Shown: positions 31,340 to 43,712 of the stretch, one piece after another
How the letters are laid out: each line of letters starts with the position of its first letter
Numbering within the stretch: the first letter of the stretch is position 1
Assembly (NCBI GenBank): GCA_947561395.2
Contig: OX387188.1
Coordinates: 8,230,150-8,294,149 of the forward strand
Direction of reading: 5' to 3'
Source of the DNA: Buxus sempervirens
Taxonomy: Eukaryota; Streptophyta; Magnoliopsida; Buxales; Buxaceae
Length of the DNA: 64,000 nt
Position numbers and translations under genes: made by a program
Notes under the pieces: generated by a model
Databases searched by the model: none
What the model saw: the letters and a program-made list of their open reading frames with translations, nothing else
What the model was told of the DNA's origin: nothing

Positions 31340-33558
31340 CCAACAGCAGCTCATATCCGGGGTTGGCCTTTCTTTTGGCGATTTTAAGCCTTCTCCTCCC
31401 ACTTCTTCTCACCCGAATCCCTCCCTCTCCAAGCTCCTCTTGCCCCCCATCACCTCCCTACATCACCCCAAGGCACCACACCCTCCCCCATCTTCCTCCT
31501 CATCACTTGCACCCCCCACACAAGGAAGAAGCACTGCTGAAGCTGAGTAAAAGAGGAGTTCCAGCTGCTGTCCATCCTCAAGGAAGTACCTCCACCTCCA
31601 CCCAGAAGCCAAGAGCTATCAGGTATGATTCCCCATTATGTTGTACTCATTATACATTAAAATCAGATTTTTTCAGAAATGTTCCTGTGTTTGCTTCCTT
31701 CTTTGCATGGTTCCATTTTCATGGCGTCCTAAGCATGCGTTTGCCTTTGTCTTCGTGACATGAAAGTCCCCCGCAGTAGGAGTATGATCTTTCTTCCATT
31801 CTCTAATGTACCCCCACGTAAGCCCCTTCTTCCCTTCGTCGAGTCTCTCTCTCACAAGGTTAGGCTACGATTTGGGGACCTGATTATAAGCCATGCGTGA
31901 AGTGCCCTGGTTTGCATGGTTTCATTTCCTTGCACGGGAATATGGTTGCGTGCATGCATGAGTTGCCCTTTTTTTGAGCATGACAGGATCTCGTGCATAT
32001 TTTTATTTTGCTGTTTTCACATGTATAATAGAGTAGGAATACATGCATGCTCCCCCACCCCCATGATACCCGGCTGCAGAAATCCCAAAGGAGATAAAGG
32101 GTGAGAGATTCCCCACCTCCAGAGCTTGAGTGGGCCCTCCCGGGGGCCCATGAAGTTTTAGTGCATCCCTAGCAGGCCCTATGCCTTCCCCATACTTCCA
32201 CCTCCTCATGAGGAACCAAGAAGAGAGGCCAAATGAGGCCTCTCCCCAAATCTTGAACAATGTGGGCCCATCCAGGGGCCCACATGACCTACAAAATGCC
32301 GTAGGGACCTCTGGAAAACACCCCGAATGGCAAAACACCCGAAAAAGGCCATCTCAGGGTGATCCGGTAACTCAGGCCGGATCACCTGAGGCCTGGGTGT
32401 GTCCGGTCACTCAGGCCAGATAACCCATAGGCTCTATATATCCGGCCACCAAGGCCGGATCACCTGCAGACCAAGTGTATCCGGCCTGAGTTGCCGGATA
32501 CACACCAGAATGTGATTTTTTGTATACTGTGATGCCTAGCCGAATTTCATGATGTGTCGAACCAAATCAATTGAACCAATAGGGTTTCCGGGCCACCCGG
32601 AAACCCAACATGGGACCCGGACTACCGGTCCAATCTGGAACAATTAGTGGGCCTTCCAACGGGGCCCACCAAGCCCAATAAACTTCTTATGCATGCAACT
32701 AAGCAACTTAGAGTAATTAATTAAACCAAGTGGGCCAAGCTTAATGTGGCCCACCCCGAACCCATTTTGTGCAGCAATGATACGTTTGAATCTGCATGGT
32801 TTGGCCGAGACCTAGGGCTAGGGCCTATCGGGCCCGCCAAAGCCCATTAACCTAACCAAGGAAGGGTGCAAACCCTAAGCCTCAAGGAACCGGGCTTTTT
32901 AAGCCCATATTTGGACTACGGGCCCCAAGCCCAACATCCAACCCACCTGGGTGAATTTAAATAAGATAAATTAAAGACATTTTGGCAACCAACATGGGGG
33001 CCCACCTAGGGGCCCGCAAATCAATGCCGGCCCGCTTCTTGCATGGAAATCACTTAAGTATCCAACTTGAACAAACTAAATAAAACCAACACACTTAACC
33101 AAAGCCCACAGGGCCTCCTAGGCTTAGGCAGAGGCCCACATAGGCACATGGACTTACCCAAGCCCACCAAGGGTACCGTGGGCCTTCCAACGGGGCCCAC
33201 CCCATCAGACTCAGATCGCCTAAATCAAGCAAGATAAAATCAACTAAAGGGACCCACACCACTCAGGTGGTCCCGCCAAGACCTAACTTAAAAGCATGAT
33301 GGATTAGGAATCGGGTGAAAACCAAGTGAGAAAGCTGACTCAAATCAGGGAACCCACGGGACCCGTCATCCGACGGGGTGGACTGGGGTGTCTACGGACT
33401 TCCCTAGACCGCAACCAAGAACCAAACTTAGAATCTCAAGCCGTAGACCAAAAGCCCTAAATAGACAAGATTAGGCACCCAGGTGTCCGCCTGCACCCCA
33501 TCAAGCGGTGGCGACTCCGAATTACCCCGTGCCCCGTTTCCCACGCGCGCACACAGGT

Positions 33559-35928
33559 GGAGAAGCAATTCAATAGATCAAATGGCTGGGAAGGCTTCAC
33601 ATGTAGGGAGATGCGTGGGCGCGCATGCAGCGAAACATGAATTTAGTTGGTTGAGCGCAAAAGTAGGGCAAGTATAATACTCAGCGTATTTTCAGAGCGT
33701 AGGTTTTGCACCACTGAGCTTGAGGAAAAATTGCAGCTGGATTGCTAGGGCTTCTGGAGAAGAACAGTAGTGTCGATTTTGCTGCCAATCGGAGTGTGAA
33801 GTGAAGGAAGAACTGAAACGAAGGCGAAGTGAAGCTGCTCGATCGAGCGACTCCCATGGTATTCATCTAAGCTCCCTGCCGATCAGCGAGTGTTTAGGTT
33901 AGTACGAGTGGAGCTAATTTTTCGTAAAGGAATCATAGGAGGATTGTCCTACAGATCAAACCTAATCGGAGTGATATTTCTCTGCAGAAAACATCTTCCG
34001 ATCAGAGAAGAATTTAGGCAAAAATCGACATCTGAGATTTCGGTTCCAGGAGTTGTAGTTGCAGGATTTTGAGCATTTATCTGTGAGTAGCATTGTTTTA
34101 CTCCGTTTATTGGTTTTGATTACTTGAGAATAGCCGAAATTTGTTATGGAAATTTCTAGTTTCGGACTTGTTTTTTTGAAGAGGTTTTCGAGGCGTAACA
34201 TGAAATGTGTTAGGAGTAATTTCGATTTGAGTCTAAACGTCTATTTAAGGTGCTAGAAGTGTAGAAAAACCATTGTGGAGGCTTGAAATTAGGACAATCA
34301 TAGCTAGATTGAGTTAACAGTGAGTGAAAATACTACCGAGAAAACAGGGGAGCATCTGCTGGGGTTGTTGCCTACTATTTCTACTTGGCAGCAGCTCAGA
34401 GCATAGAAAGCTTAGGGTCTGCCAACCTAGTGCCAAGGGTTCCAAGCTCAGCGCATAGAAGGCTTAGGGTCCGCCGATCTGGCGCCAAGGGGCCCAAGCT
34501 CAGCGCATAGAAAGCTTAGGGTCCACCGACCTGGCGCCAAGGGGCTTGAGGTCAGCGCACCCACCATTTCTCCAGATGATGTGCGGCTGGCCAATTTGAG
34601 CTCATTTCTTGTTCTTTAAGGCTTAAACCTCTTAGCCTATAGCAAGATTAGGAGGCTAGAAGTATTGTAATTTGCTTAAAACCTATGGAGATCATTGGGT
34701 CAATTATTGGTAGGTTTATAAGTTCCTGAAAGGTAAAGTTTGAAAAGCTGTTGTAGTCTAATTGCTATTCTTTATACCATGAGTTAGTAACTTTGCTTTA
34801 TCCATGTTTTATAGCTGCTTTCCAGTTTTTGAACTTGTTTAACCTGAGTTTTAGCGGTTTGCCAAGTGTTGAGCCAGTTTTATGAGTATTGTCCTTGTGT
34901 GAGTAAAAGATTGTACTACTAGTTTAAATTTGTGTTTTGAGTTAGAATTTCTTCCCAGTTCCATGAGTTACTATTTCTGGTCTGGAGTGACCTGTGATGA
35001 GTTTATATTGTGTTATACATGATGAAGACAATGGTTGGTTTAATGTGTTGCCAGTGGTGAGCTTATGCATTTGGTATTCTGTTTTTGGTTTAGCTTGTCC
35101 TAGATCCATGTCTAAGCTTAGTATTGAAATGTTATTGTTTATTGGTGTAATCACATGGCCTCGTGTGTTGCCACGACCGGTGTAGAGCAGCCATAAACCC
35201 TGAGTAGGCCTGGTTGTCAATGCCGAAACCCGATGAGTAAGCCAGCATTGGAGGACGAAACCCTGAGTAGGCCGTCATTTCAGAGTTCCGAAACCCTGAG
35301 TAGGCCAGAATTGTGTACATGGAGGTGTGGATGTCTCCTTGGCATGTGGATTAACTAATTTAAGGTATAGGCATGTCAATGACCATTAGATGTTTATATG
35401 TCATTGCTGTTGGTATCTTGTTGGAAAAAAATCGATATTGGAATCATGCGGACTTTGGTTTCTCGATTACATTTATATGGATTATTGGTGCTCGGTTATT
35501 TATCGTGGCATATTTTAGAAACTGAAATAACTATTTTGCATGCATGTGCTACTCACTAAGATATTCGTTTCTCACCCTGTTTGTTTTTGTTTTGTTTTCA
35601 GATACTCGTGGTGAGGTGCCTACTAGGGTAGATCCCACTGACACTTATAGGGAGGAGGATTATTACTACATACATAGACTAGTAGGTTATTCTGGATTGG
35701 AAATTTTGACTTGTTGTTTTTGGAAATGTAATAAAGTGGATTGATGGTGGTTCGATTTGTATATAACCAAACACTTTCTTTGGGCTTCCTAGTTGATATT
35801 TGTTTGTGCACTCTGATATGGTAGATCTTAAGTGATTATCCAGTGATCACATGAGTTGGGGGCCCATACCTAACACTCCGTGAGACGTGTTATATTTTTA
35901 TTGAACAACACGGATCCGAGGCGTTACA
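33559..35928 (+). other. Rest of family-1 LTR downstream of solo LTR G
   Basis: This is gene-free LTR sequence. It includes three roughly 62-bp units with AGCTCAGCGCATAGAA (34392-34560), four units of CCGAAACCCTGAGTAGGCC (35195-35315), the conserved CATGCATGTGCTACTCACT block with hairpin at 35558-35573, a TTTTGTTTTGTTTTCAG tract, and the terminus GAGGCGTTACA. Confidence 0.7.
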
Positions 35929-36940
35929 TGAACTATTTCTAGAGATTTTGGATTTATATGATATATGAGATTGGGATTTGATTTCTGGTTTTGTTTTTCC
36001 TCGATGTACTTGGAAAGATGGATTGAGATGCCCATGTACTTGGGTAAACACTATACCTCTGTGTACTCAAAGATACCCCATGTACTCGGGATGATATGAT
36101 TGAGATTGAGATAAGTGTGCTTGCTAGATTTTCCTGATTGGTTTGATTTTAGAATCTAGTGGGCATAGCACTATATGGATCCATTTATAAGCTAGGTAGT
36201 TGAAAGGATTGTTCTTTGCTTGTTGTAATTCTTTGTCCACGCACGCGTGTTCCATCGTGTACTCGATGAGGCTTGCGTTGTACTGGGAGGCTACGGCTGT
36301 CCCTCATTTTATCGTGTACTCAGACTATGACTGGATAGTACATGCCAACCCCTCTCTGTGCTGGTGGGGTTCTCCTGTAATAAGACGATCGTATACTCGA
36401 CTTTGAACCTAAGCCGGGAGGTGGCATAGTGGACATGGATATTACCCTAGTTAAAGGCAATCTTACTTCATGATTCTTGCTATGACTTATTGATTTATGA
36501 TTTGATACTCAAATTTGATTGACATGTTGAATTATTCAAGTCGTCTTTTATCTATTGACGTATTATTGTGGGATTATTCCATTAATTCGTGTTATTGTCT
36601 CTGATGCATATTTTTAACCTGAATCATGTTTTAGAACTGTTGAAAATATTTATGAGCATGCATGTGCTACTTCCTGAGATATTCATATCTCATACGGTTT
36701 TGTTTTGTTTTGTTTTCAGATCTTAGAAAGGTTGATATCGGAGGGTAAAAGCTGAAATCCAGTGAGTTCAGATTAGAGTTTTGATATTTTAGTTTGAGTT
36801 GGGTTTTAGTTTCCTCTGATTATATATTTACTTGTTTATTCATGTTTCCTTTACTCTGATATTGTGATCCTTTGTGGAATAGTAACCCTTTGGTGACGAG
36901 TTATGGTTTAGTTCACGTAACCAGGATCCGGGGCATTACA

Positions 36941-37640
36941 CATAAGGCTTCTGATAAAAGTTTATGATAATTTCTTTGCTTGTCTTTTATCATCTTCCTC
37001 AAAATATTTTTAACATTTATTGGTTGCCTCAAATTGACCATTTGCCTAAGCATAATAAGGAGTTGACTGGATCATTTTTATGGCATACTGTTTGGCAAAC
37101 TCAAGCACTGCTTCTCCAACAAAGACAGTGCTAGAATCAGTTGTGATTGTTTCCAGGATACCAAATCTATGAATAATTAGTTCCTTGATAAACTCAATTA
37201 CGTTTGATTGTTCCACCTTTTTCAAAGGTTTAGCAACTATAATAAAATTATGCAATCTGGAAGAGGGAGGGTAAACCTTTCCTATCAAGTCCATTGCCCA
37301 GCCCTGGAAAAGCCATGGCTTGACTATCGGTTGCAACTCGACTAACGGTACCCTTTGAACGGGTCCATGTTTTTGACACTCTTGACAACCGGCTGCGAAG
37401 GCCTGACAATCTTTCAAAATGGTTGGCCAATAATAACCATCCTGGCATAATATCCATCGCATCTTGATTCCAGCATGGTGTGCACCGCATATTTCTTCAT
37501 GTACTTCAGCCATAGCCAACATTGCTTCTGAGTGACTTAGACACTTAAGCGGTATGTCATCGAAACCTTTTCTGTATAAGTCATCGCCAAAAATAAAGTA
37601 AGCAGCAGCCCTTCTTTCAACTACCCTACTCACCTTGATG
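36941..37640 (-). pseudogene. Gypsy integrase: zinc-binding and catalytic core
   Basis: Integrase inserts element cDNA into the genome. Minus-strand residues show an HHCC-type zinc region (EVHEEICGAHHAG ... CQAFAAGCQECQKHG), then the catalytic core with WAMDLIG (first Asp) and TTDSSTVF (second Asp; the usual Asn is Ser). It continues to STPYYA, after which an in-frame stop interrupts the normal QANGQ-type text. The frame continues, shifted, to 36941, where the family-1 LTR cuts it. The core is clear, but the stop, frameshift and insertion make it inactive. Confidence 0.88.
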
Positions 37641-37768
37641 GTAGAATCTCGGAGATATTCCCAAATCTCTTTCCTCCAATCTAACTATATTGTTTGATTA
37701 AAACATGCATGAGAATCCACCAAAATTTGTCTCTTCCTGGCGGAGGGCAAAGATTGTACTGTCACCGT

Positions 37769-38374
37769 TCAAGATGGGCTGTAAAGCCTGAGACTTGATG
37801 CAATATGAGCAAGTTCATTAGCTTCACAATTTTCGCTCCTTTGCTTATATTCGAACTCCACTAGTTTGAATTGTTCGGCCAGAAACCTTGCCTCTTTTAG
37901 CAAGGGTACTAACATCTCACTATTGCAACTGTAAAGTCCTTCCATTTGTTTCAGAACTAACTGAGAATCTCCCATGACATTAACGACGCGAACTCCCATT
38001 TCCCATAAAATTTCCAATCCGATAATCAAAGCCTCAAATTCTGCTTGGTTATTTGTTGATTGTTCTTCAAGTTGAAATGCATATTCATGCCTTTCTCTGG
38101 TTGGCGAAATTATGATGATGCTGACCCTGGAAGCAAATTCCATTTTTGAACCATCAAACTTTAAAGTCCATGGCTGGAATTCAGAATAAAAGAAATTGGC
38201 GTGAAAAACAAGAATATCTGGTTCATTCTCCTGGATACCGGATGGGTGATCGGCCAAGAATTGGGCAAAAGCTTGTCCCTTGATTGCCTTTTGTGGTATA
38301 TACTTGAGGTCAAATCCAATTAAGGCCAATGTCCACTTATTGAGCCGACCACTTACTGTTGGACATGTAAGCAT
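37769..38374 (-). pseudogene. Second (archaeal-type) RNase H domain of the Tat-type gypsy
   Basis: About 200 residues begin with the end of the first RNase H/connection (GRLNKWTLALIGFDLKYIP, KGQAFAQFLADHP). A second RNase H follows: WTLKFDGSK (first acidic residue), NNQAEFEALIIGLEIL (Glu), VMGDSQLVLKQMEG (Asp), ending ANELAHIASS. This extra domain before integrase defines Tat-lineage elements in plants. It is open as one frame here, but lies in an otherwise broken pol. Confidence 0.9.
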
Positions 38375-38415
38375 GTACTTGACAACGTCTGTAGCTGCGA
38401 TGACATATACTTCCT

Positions 38416-38653
38416 TTACAACAAAAAGGTAATGACGAGTTTAGTGGCTGCATAATACAAGGTTAGGCACAATTTCTCTAAATTGGCGTACCCTTCCTCC
38501 ACGGAACTTAAGAAATGTCTAAGATAATATATGGCATGCTCAAATCCTTGGTCATTGTCTTGTGCTAATAAGACTCCAATTGAATCATCTGCTGCCGCTA
38601 TGTATAATTTTAATGGCCGTTCTTTAGATGGTGATACTAGCACCGGTGGTTTG
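38416..38653 (-). pseudogene. Gypsy RNase H (first) fragment
   Basis: Minus-strand text PLKLYIAAADDSIGVLLAQD, HAIYYLRHFLSSVEEGYANLE and KLCLTLYYAATKL matches the RT-linked RNase H of Ty3/gypsy elements. It is cut at its N-terminal side by the LTR at 38654-41848 (TSD GTTTG) and separated from the next fragment by a frame break near 38400. Confidence 0.85.
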
Positions 38654-41600
38654 TGTAAAACCCTGGATTTTCCTAAAATTAAAATAAATCAATAAATAAA
38701 TAATTAATGAATAAATTAGAAAGATTTAGAAGCAAAGGTCATTAGAAAGGTAAAATGGGAATCTAACTTACATTATAAAGGAGAATTTGAAGAACATGAA
38801 GAAATAATAAGAAGAATAATATTTGAGGAATTGTGAAGAAATTTAAAGATTTAGTATGGAAATAAAAGAAAAGGGTATTCTGGTCATTTCTAATTAGTCA
38901 AATCCATGAAAAGAATAAAATAATTAATTAATAAGTCAAGAAACTTAATTAAGCCAAATTTTAGTTTAGCTGAATTTAAATAGCAAATTTAAGGCTTAAA
39001 AGAAGGAAAAAGGGTACATTAGTGATTATGGTTAATAAGGAGCCTTAAATTTGGGAATAAGAGGGGCTTTGGGGTGTTTTAGTAATATTTTAAAATAAGG
39101 AATTAAATATTCACGAAAATTAGCTAGACAGAAGAGTTTAGATAGTGAGGGATTTAATTGGTATAGTACTAGTAGAAAATTAGAAGGTGGAGAAAAAGTA
39201 GGAATTTATTTAGAAAGTGTCTAATTCCAATTGGACCTCTTAAGGATTAGAGTGTTTATAAAAGGGAAGGTCTAGGGAAAGTTTAGGGTTTTTTAGCAAG
39301 TAAAAAACTAAGGAGAAAGAAGAGGGGAATTCGTACTTGGGCTTGGAGAAATAAGTGAAAAAAGAGAGAAGAGAAAAGAATGAGATTCTATAAAGAAAAA
39401 GGGGTTGCAGAGATGGCTGACCAGCCAAGCTCGAACGACGAGCTAGGAAGATGCAACCGTTGGAATGGGCTGAAATTTTAGGGTTTTGATCTACTCATGA
39501 GGGACTTCAATATGATCGTGGAGATTGGATTTGGAGGAGTTTAAGGTGGTGCGATCAAGCTTAGAAAATGGCTAGGCGAGCAGATTTCTGGACAAACTTA
39601 GTTCATATAATGAGGCAAGTAGAAAACACTTAGAAAACTGGAGGAATTGCGTGATTTTCGTATTTTATTATTTAGATATATTATGAGATAATTTAGAAAC
39701 AAACCATGTTTGTTTAGACAAGGATTTTGTTAAGTGTTATGTGTTTGTTTGGGGTTTTCTCAAAAAATTGTTAAAGTGTGGTTATATGCTTGGTTTTCAT
39801 ATGATTTGATTTATAAACAAAGTTTCATTTTGTTTAAATTGTTCTAACATGTTTATAAAGTGTATTAGAATGATTTAGAATGGACTTGATGCATTGGATA
39901 TTGAGTTGTGGAATTTTTATTGAATTTTGTAATTTTTCAGAAATTTACGTCATATCGGGCCGCCCGAACAGTCGCTCGAGCGCCCTGTGTATTTGTCAAA
40001 AACCCGAGAGCAATTTTCCCAGATTTAACTGTTGCCTGAACAGTCTCTCGAGCAACCAACCTTGAAACGATCGAAGTGTAAGGCCGTTCGAGCGCCTTAT
40101 TGCCGCTCGAACGCCCTGTCTATCAGATTTTAAAAATTTTTCGTCCAACCTAGTTTTTCACTATGAAATTGTTGTTATCCATTTTTAACCTTTGTACCAT
40201 CAAGTTTAGGGTGTTTGGAGATTTTTTGCATGGTGGATGTTTAAAATTCATTTTTATAATAAATTTGGGTAGATTTTACCAAAGAGGCTTTTCAATTTAA
40301 TACCTTTCTTCCAAACAATTCTGTTCTTAACCAAACTTGATTCTAGGAGTTCCTACACCTATATTTGGTCTATCTAGACATGTTTTGAGTTCCGAGTGAT
40401 TTTAAATATACCTGGATTATTTTGCGCATTGAAACCGTGATCTTGAGGCATATATTTGACTCCACTTCTGTGGGTTTTTGGGTCACAGTTGTGACAAGGC
40501 AAGTGCCGAGTTTATTATTTCTGTAGGGCGGATTTTGTTATTTGTTTATCCTCAATCCGTGTACTCGGCAAGATACTTCCTCAATCCGTGTACTCAATGG
40601 GAAGTTGGTTATTGGTATTATATCCTAAGTCCATCTACTCGATGGGATACTTCCTCAATTCATGTACTCGGTGGGAGGCTGGTTATTGTTGTTTATATCC
40701 TCGGTCCGTGTACTCAGCGGGATACTTCCTTGATCCGTATACTCGGTGAGAAGCTGGTTACTTTTGTTTATCCTCAGTTTGTGTATTCGGCGGGATACTT
40801 CCTCGATCCGTGTACTCAGTGGCAAGTTGGTTATTGTTGTTTATATCCTTGGTCCGTGTACTTGGCGGGATACTTCTTCGATCCGTGTACTCAATGGGAA
40901 GCTGGTTACTTGTGTTTATATCCTCGGTCCATATACTCGGCGGGATACTTTCTCGATCCGTGTACTTGGTGGGAAGTTGGTTACTTTTGTTTATCCTCGG
41001 TTCGTGTACTCGGTAGGATACTTCCTCGATCCGTGTACTCGGTGGGAAGCTGGTTATTGTTGTTTATATCCTCGGTCCGTGTACTCAGCGGGATACTTCC
41101 TTGATCCTTGTACTCGGTGGGAAGCTGGTTACTTGTGTTTATATCCTCGGTCTGTGTACTCGGTGGGATACTTCCTCGATCCGTGTACTCGGTGGGAAGC
41201 TGGTTACTGTTGTTTATATCCTCGGGCCGTGTACTCGGCGAGATACTTCCTCGATCCTTGTACTCGGTGGGAAGCTGGTTGCTTGTTATTTGGTTTACTT
41301 CCTTGATCCGTATGCTCGGTAGGAAGCTTGTTGTTTTGTGGCTGGTGCCTTCTATCCTCAGTCCGTGTACTTGGCGGGATACTTCCTGGTGTTGTGATTG
41401 TTTTTCATTGTATGATGCTACAGGGTGGTATGCTGTTTGTCGTGATTTCTATATTATCGTTTCTCTAGTTGTTGTTTTGGTTTAATCGTACACCTCATGA
41501 CTTATGTTTATGAAAATTATGGACTGATTTCATGCATGCACTTTGCTACTTGTTGAGATTTATTCTCACTCTAGTTTTGCCCAATTTTTCAGGTATTCTT

Positions 41601-41848
41601 GGCGAGGACGACAAGCTTGGGCTAGTATAAAAAGGGGTAGTCAATTTAGTTGTAAAATTAGTTTCATGAGAATAAGAACATTGTAATTGTTAAAAATTAG
41701 TTGTAGTGAATATTATTTCAGGTTTCCGCATATAACTCTAATGATGGAATTAATAAAGGCTTAAATTGATTCAGATTTTTAGTTGCTTTTGTTACTTATT
41801 ATAACACCTCGGGGCTGGGGAAATTTGACCCAGAACTGGGGCGTTACA
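38654..41848 (+). mobile_element. Family-1 solo LTR (plus orientation)
   Basis: This is a 3195-bp insertion between the RT and RNase H of the gypsy element. TSD GTTTG is at 38649-38653 and 41849-41853. It starts TGTAAAACCCTGGATTTTCC and ends ACTGGGGCGTTACA. It contains a GC-rich patch with GCTCGAGCGCC words (39955-40120), a long 75-bp tandem array (40540-41395), a weakened hairpin GAGA/TCTC at 41555-41567 and a pyrimidine tract ending TTTTTCAG. No gene. Confidence 0.92.
40540..41395 (+). repeat. 75-bp tandem array in family-1 LTR
   Basis: About ten units of roughly 75 bp are built from GTGTACTCGGCGGGATACTT, CCTCGATCCGTGTACTCGGT, GGGAAGCTGGTTA and TTGTTTATATCCTCG. Because 75 is divisible by three, all frames stay open (for example 40478-41104 and 40746-41306), giving Tyr/Ser/Cys-rich repeat peptides. 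Nothing else suggests they are translated. Confidence 0.9.
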
Positions 41849-41853
41849 GTTTG

Positions 41854-42900
41854 ACCAAGTATCGTTTAATTTCTTCAAAAGCAGTCTGGTGTTCATTGTT
41901 CCAGATGAATTATTCGGAATCCTTAAGCTTTAACAAAGGAGAAAAGACTTTGGTTTTTCCTTCCAAGTTTGAAATGAATCTTCTCAAAAAGTTAATCTGA
42001 CCGAGCAACCGTTGTAGTTGTTTTTTGTTGGTCGGTGGTTTGGCCTCTATAACAGTCTTTGCTTTATTCTTGTCAACTTCTATTCCCCTTTGATGGACAA
42101 GAAAATCTAGAAAGTTCCCAATTATAACACCGAAAGCGCATTTCAGCGGGTTCATCCTTACGTTATACCTTTTTAACCATTCAAAGACTTGTCTTAGATG
42201 CCGCAAATGATCAACCCCGATCTGAGATTTTACGACCACATCATCAATATATACCTCTAATATTTGGCCGATCATGTCATGAAAGATAAGATTCATTGCC
42301 CTTTAGTATGTTGCCTCAGCATTCTTTAATCTGAAGGGCCTGACTACCCAACAATAGGTTCCTAAAGCCCCTAGACACCGGAATGCCGTTTTTGCTACAT
42401 CCTCATCTATAATAAAGATCTAATTATAACTAGAATGTCCGTCTATAAAGGACAAAAATTTATGCCGGGAAGTGTTGTCAACTAACAAATCAGTTATCGG
42501 CATAGGATATTCGTCTTTAGGAGTTGTAGAGTTTAAATTACGGAAATCTATGCAAACCTGAATCTGGCCATTCTTCTTTACTACCGGTACAATATTAGAA
42601 AGACAATCGATATATCGAATAGCCCTAATAATCCTGGCTGCTAAAAGCTATTCTATTAATTCTACTTTAACTTTACTAATTACATCATTAGACATCCTCC
42701 TAGGAGGTTGTTTGATAATTCCAAGCAAAATAATCCGAATACTCAGTTAGTAATTGCTTCATCTTCTTCTTGGCATTTGGCGGCAACAATTAACTTATGT
42801 ATAGAGGCCTCTGCTCCTTTTCTGTTCCTAAGTTGATCTCTTCTAATGGGTCTTGAGTCTCAACTTTCAGGTCTTCCAGCTTGGCCGGTGTTGCCTGTAG
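41854..42900 (-). pseudogene. Gypsy reverse transcriptase
   Basis: The minus strand shows the RT palm and fingers in broken frames: an LLTEYSDYFAWNY-like start near 42760, PITDLLVDN, FLSFIDGHSSYN (first catalytic Asp context), TAFRC, then an open frame 42296-41910 containing YIDDVVVKS (the YxDD box near 42240-42251) and a LLGQINFLRRFI-type thumb/connection. Stops occur around 42300-42720. The LTR at 41848 ends the segment. Confidence 0.88.
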
Positions 42901-43200
42901 ATCGACGAAAGTTATTTCATCCCGATTCTTCACCGTCTGTCATCTTGTTCATTGATGAATTTGGCATAACTTGCCGTTATCTCAAAACTCTCCGTCGGCT
43001 CTAGATCTTGTTGTAGCTTTAATAATTTCAATTCCTGCATATAAGCCGCTATTTTTCCCATAACAGCTTTTGTCGCTTCGAACGAATTTTGTTGTTCAAC
43101 CATCATGGAGCAACTTCTTGAGTTTAGCAACTTCAGCTGGTTCCTGTCCCACCAGCCGTTGTTGAATAATGTCTTGTTCTGCCAAAATTGAAGTAATCGG

Positions 43201-43605
43201 CTATCCATTTTTATCATAGCCCACAAAGAAAATAGGTCCTATCCCTTCCCCATAAAAAGAAGCATGTGCGGCATTGGAATCTACGGCGAAAGGCCGGCTA
43301 TTGGCTTTAATTTCCTCTACGTCATCATATTTCCAAAAGAACAATGATTGATGTAGAGAAGATGGTACACATCCATTTGAATGGATCCAATCTCTTCCTA
43401 ACAACGCATTGTAACCAACGGATGATTCGATGACGAAGAACGCTGTAAGAGACTGCCGCATCCCGACCATTAATTCGATCGGGAGGATTCCTCTAGTTCC
43501 TGTAATTCCACCTGCAAAGTTAGTAACAGTCACATATGAATGAATTAAATCCTGGAAATGCTTTTTCAATTTTTTCATAGTGAGGATCGGTATGAATTTA
43601 ACCAC
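43201..43605 (-). pseudogene. Gypsy aspartic protease region
   Basis: 134 codons include GILPIELMVG, FFVIESSVGYNALLGRDWIH and VPSSLHQSL. This is the C-terminal half of the retropepsin-like region in Tat-type elements, where LLGRDWIH-type text precedes the RT. The catalytic DTG/DSG itself is not visible in this frame; a VNRVLIDN-like text lies just upstream beyond a stop. Confidence 0.75.
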
Positions 43606-43712
43606 TGCTTAATTATCGATCAAGACCCTATTCACAGGAATCCCATTCATGTGAACCTTTATAAATAAAGGTTTTAAATGTCAAGTCATAGCAATGGTTG
43701 GTTTAGTAAAGC

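Larger units (their letters stand above)
30234..33553 (+). mobile_element. Family-2 solo LTR G (plus orientation)
   Basis: This is a 3320-bp LTR with TSD CAGGT at 30229-30233 and 33554-33558. It starts TGTAAGCACCTCATTTTTGC and ends CACGCGCGCACA. It contains 148-bp tandem units (CATTGG / CAATGG words at 30360, 30508, 30656 and 30804), four hairpins with GTATCCGG arms around 31073-31321, TATAAATAG at 31331-31339, a donor-like CAG|GTATGA at 31620-31627, a second group of CCGG-armed hairpins (32359-32520), and the TGGGCC-rich region (32640-33210). No gene is supported; the proline/serine-rich frame at 31326-31550 lies in the leader. Confidence 0.93.
30007..35928 (+). mobile_element. Family-1 LTR (plus orientation) nested in another family-1 LTR
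   Basis: It starts TGTAAAACCCCAAATTTTTAG and ends GGATCCGAGGCGTTACA. Flanking pentamers are TTAAC (30002-30006) and TGAAC (35929-35933), one mismatch, consistent with an aged TSD. Net of solo LTR G (30234-33553) it is about 2.6 kb. It holds a three-unit repeat with CTTAGGGTCCGCC / GGCGCCAAGGGG words (34392-34560), a four-unit CCGAAACCCTGAGTAGGCC repeat (35195-35315) and the family 3' block. Confidence 0.8.
28361..36940 (+). mobile_element. Family-1 LTR (plus orientation), host of nested LTRs
   Basis: It splits the gypsy integrase frame between an EALC-like and an RTSYKTS segment. The start is TAAGATCCTGGATTTTTAAG, apparently missing the first bases and the left TSD. The end is GGATCCGGGGCATTACA. 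Net of the nested copy (30007-35928) it is about 2.65 kb. It has a GAGCGCC cluster (29270-29450), repeated TGTACTCGG-type words (36000-36400), a hairpin GAGATA-TTCA-TATCTC (36676-36691) and a TTTTCAG tract. The left junction suggests a small deletion. Confidence 0.75.

Noticed and set aside
31326..31758. Pro/Ser-rich open frames just after the TATA box of LTR G
   Set aside because: Similar pyrimidine-rich leaders in LTRs A and F are not open in the same frame; they are best read as untranslated leader.
40478..41306. Overlapping 186-208-codon open frames on the plus strand (Tyr/Ser/Cys-rich repeat proteins)
   Set aside because: They come from a 75-bp tandem repeat (a multiple of three) inside a solo LTR; all three phases are open, so the openness carries no coding signal.
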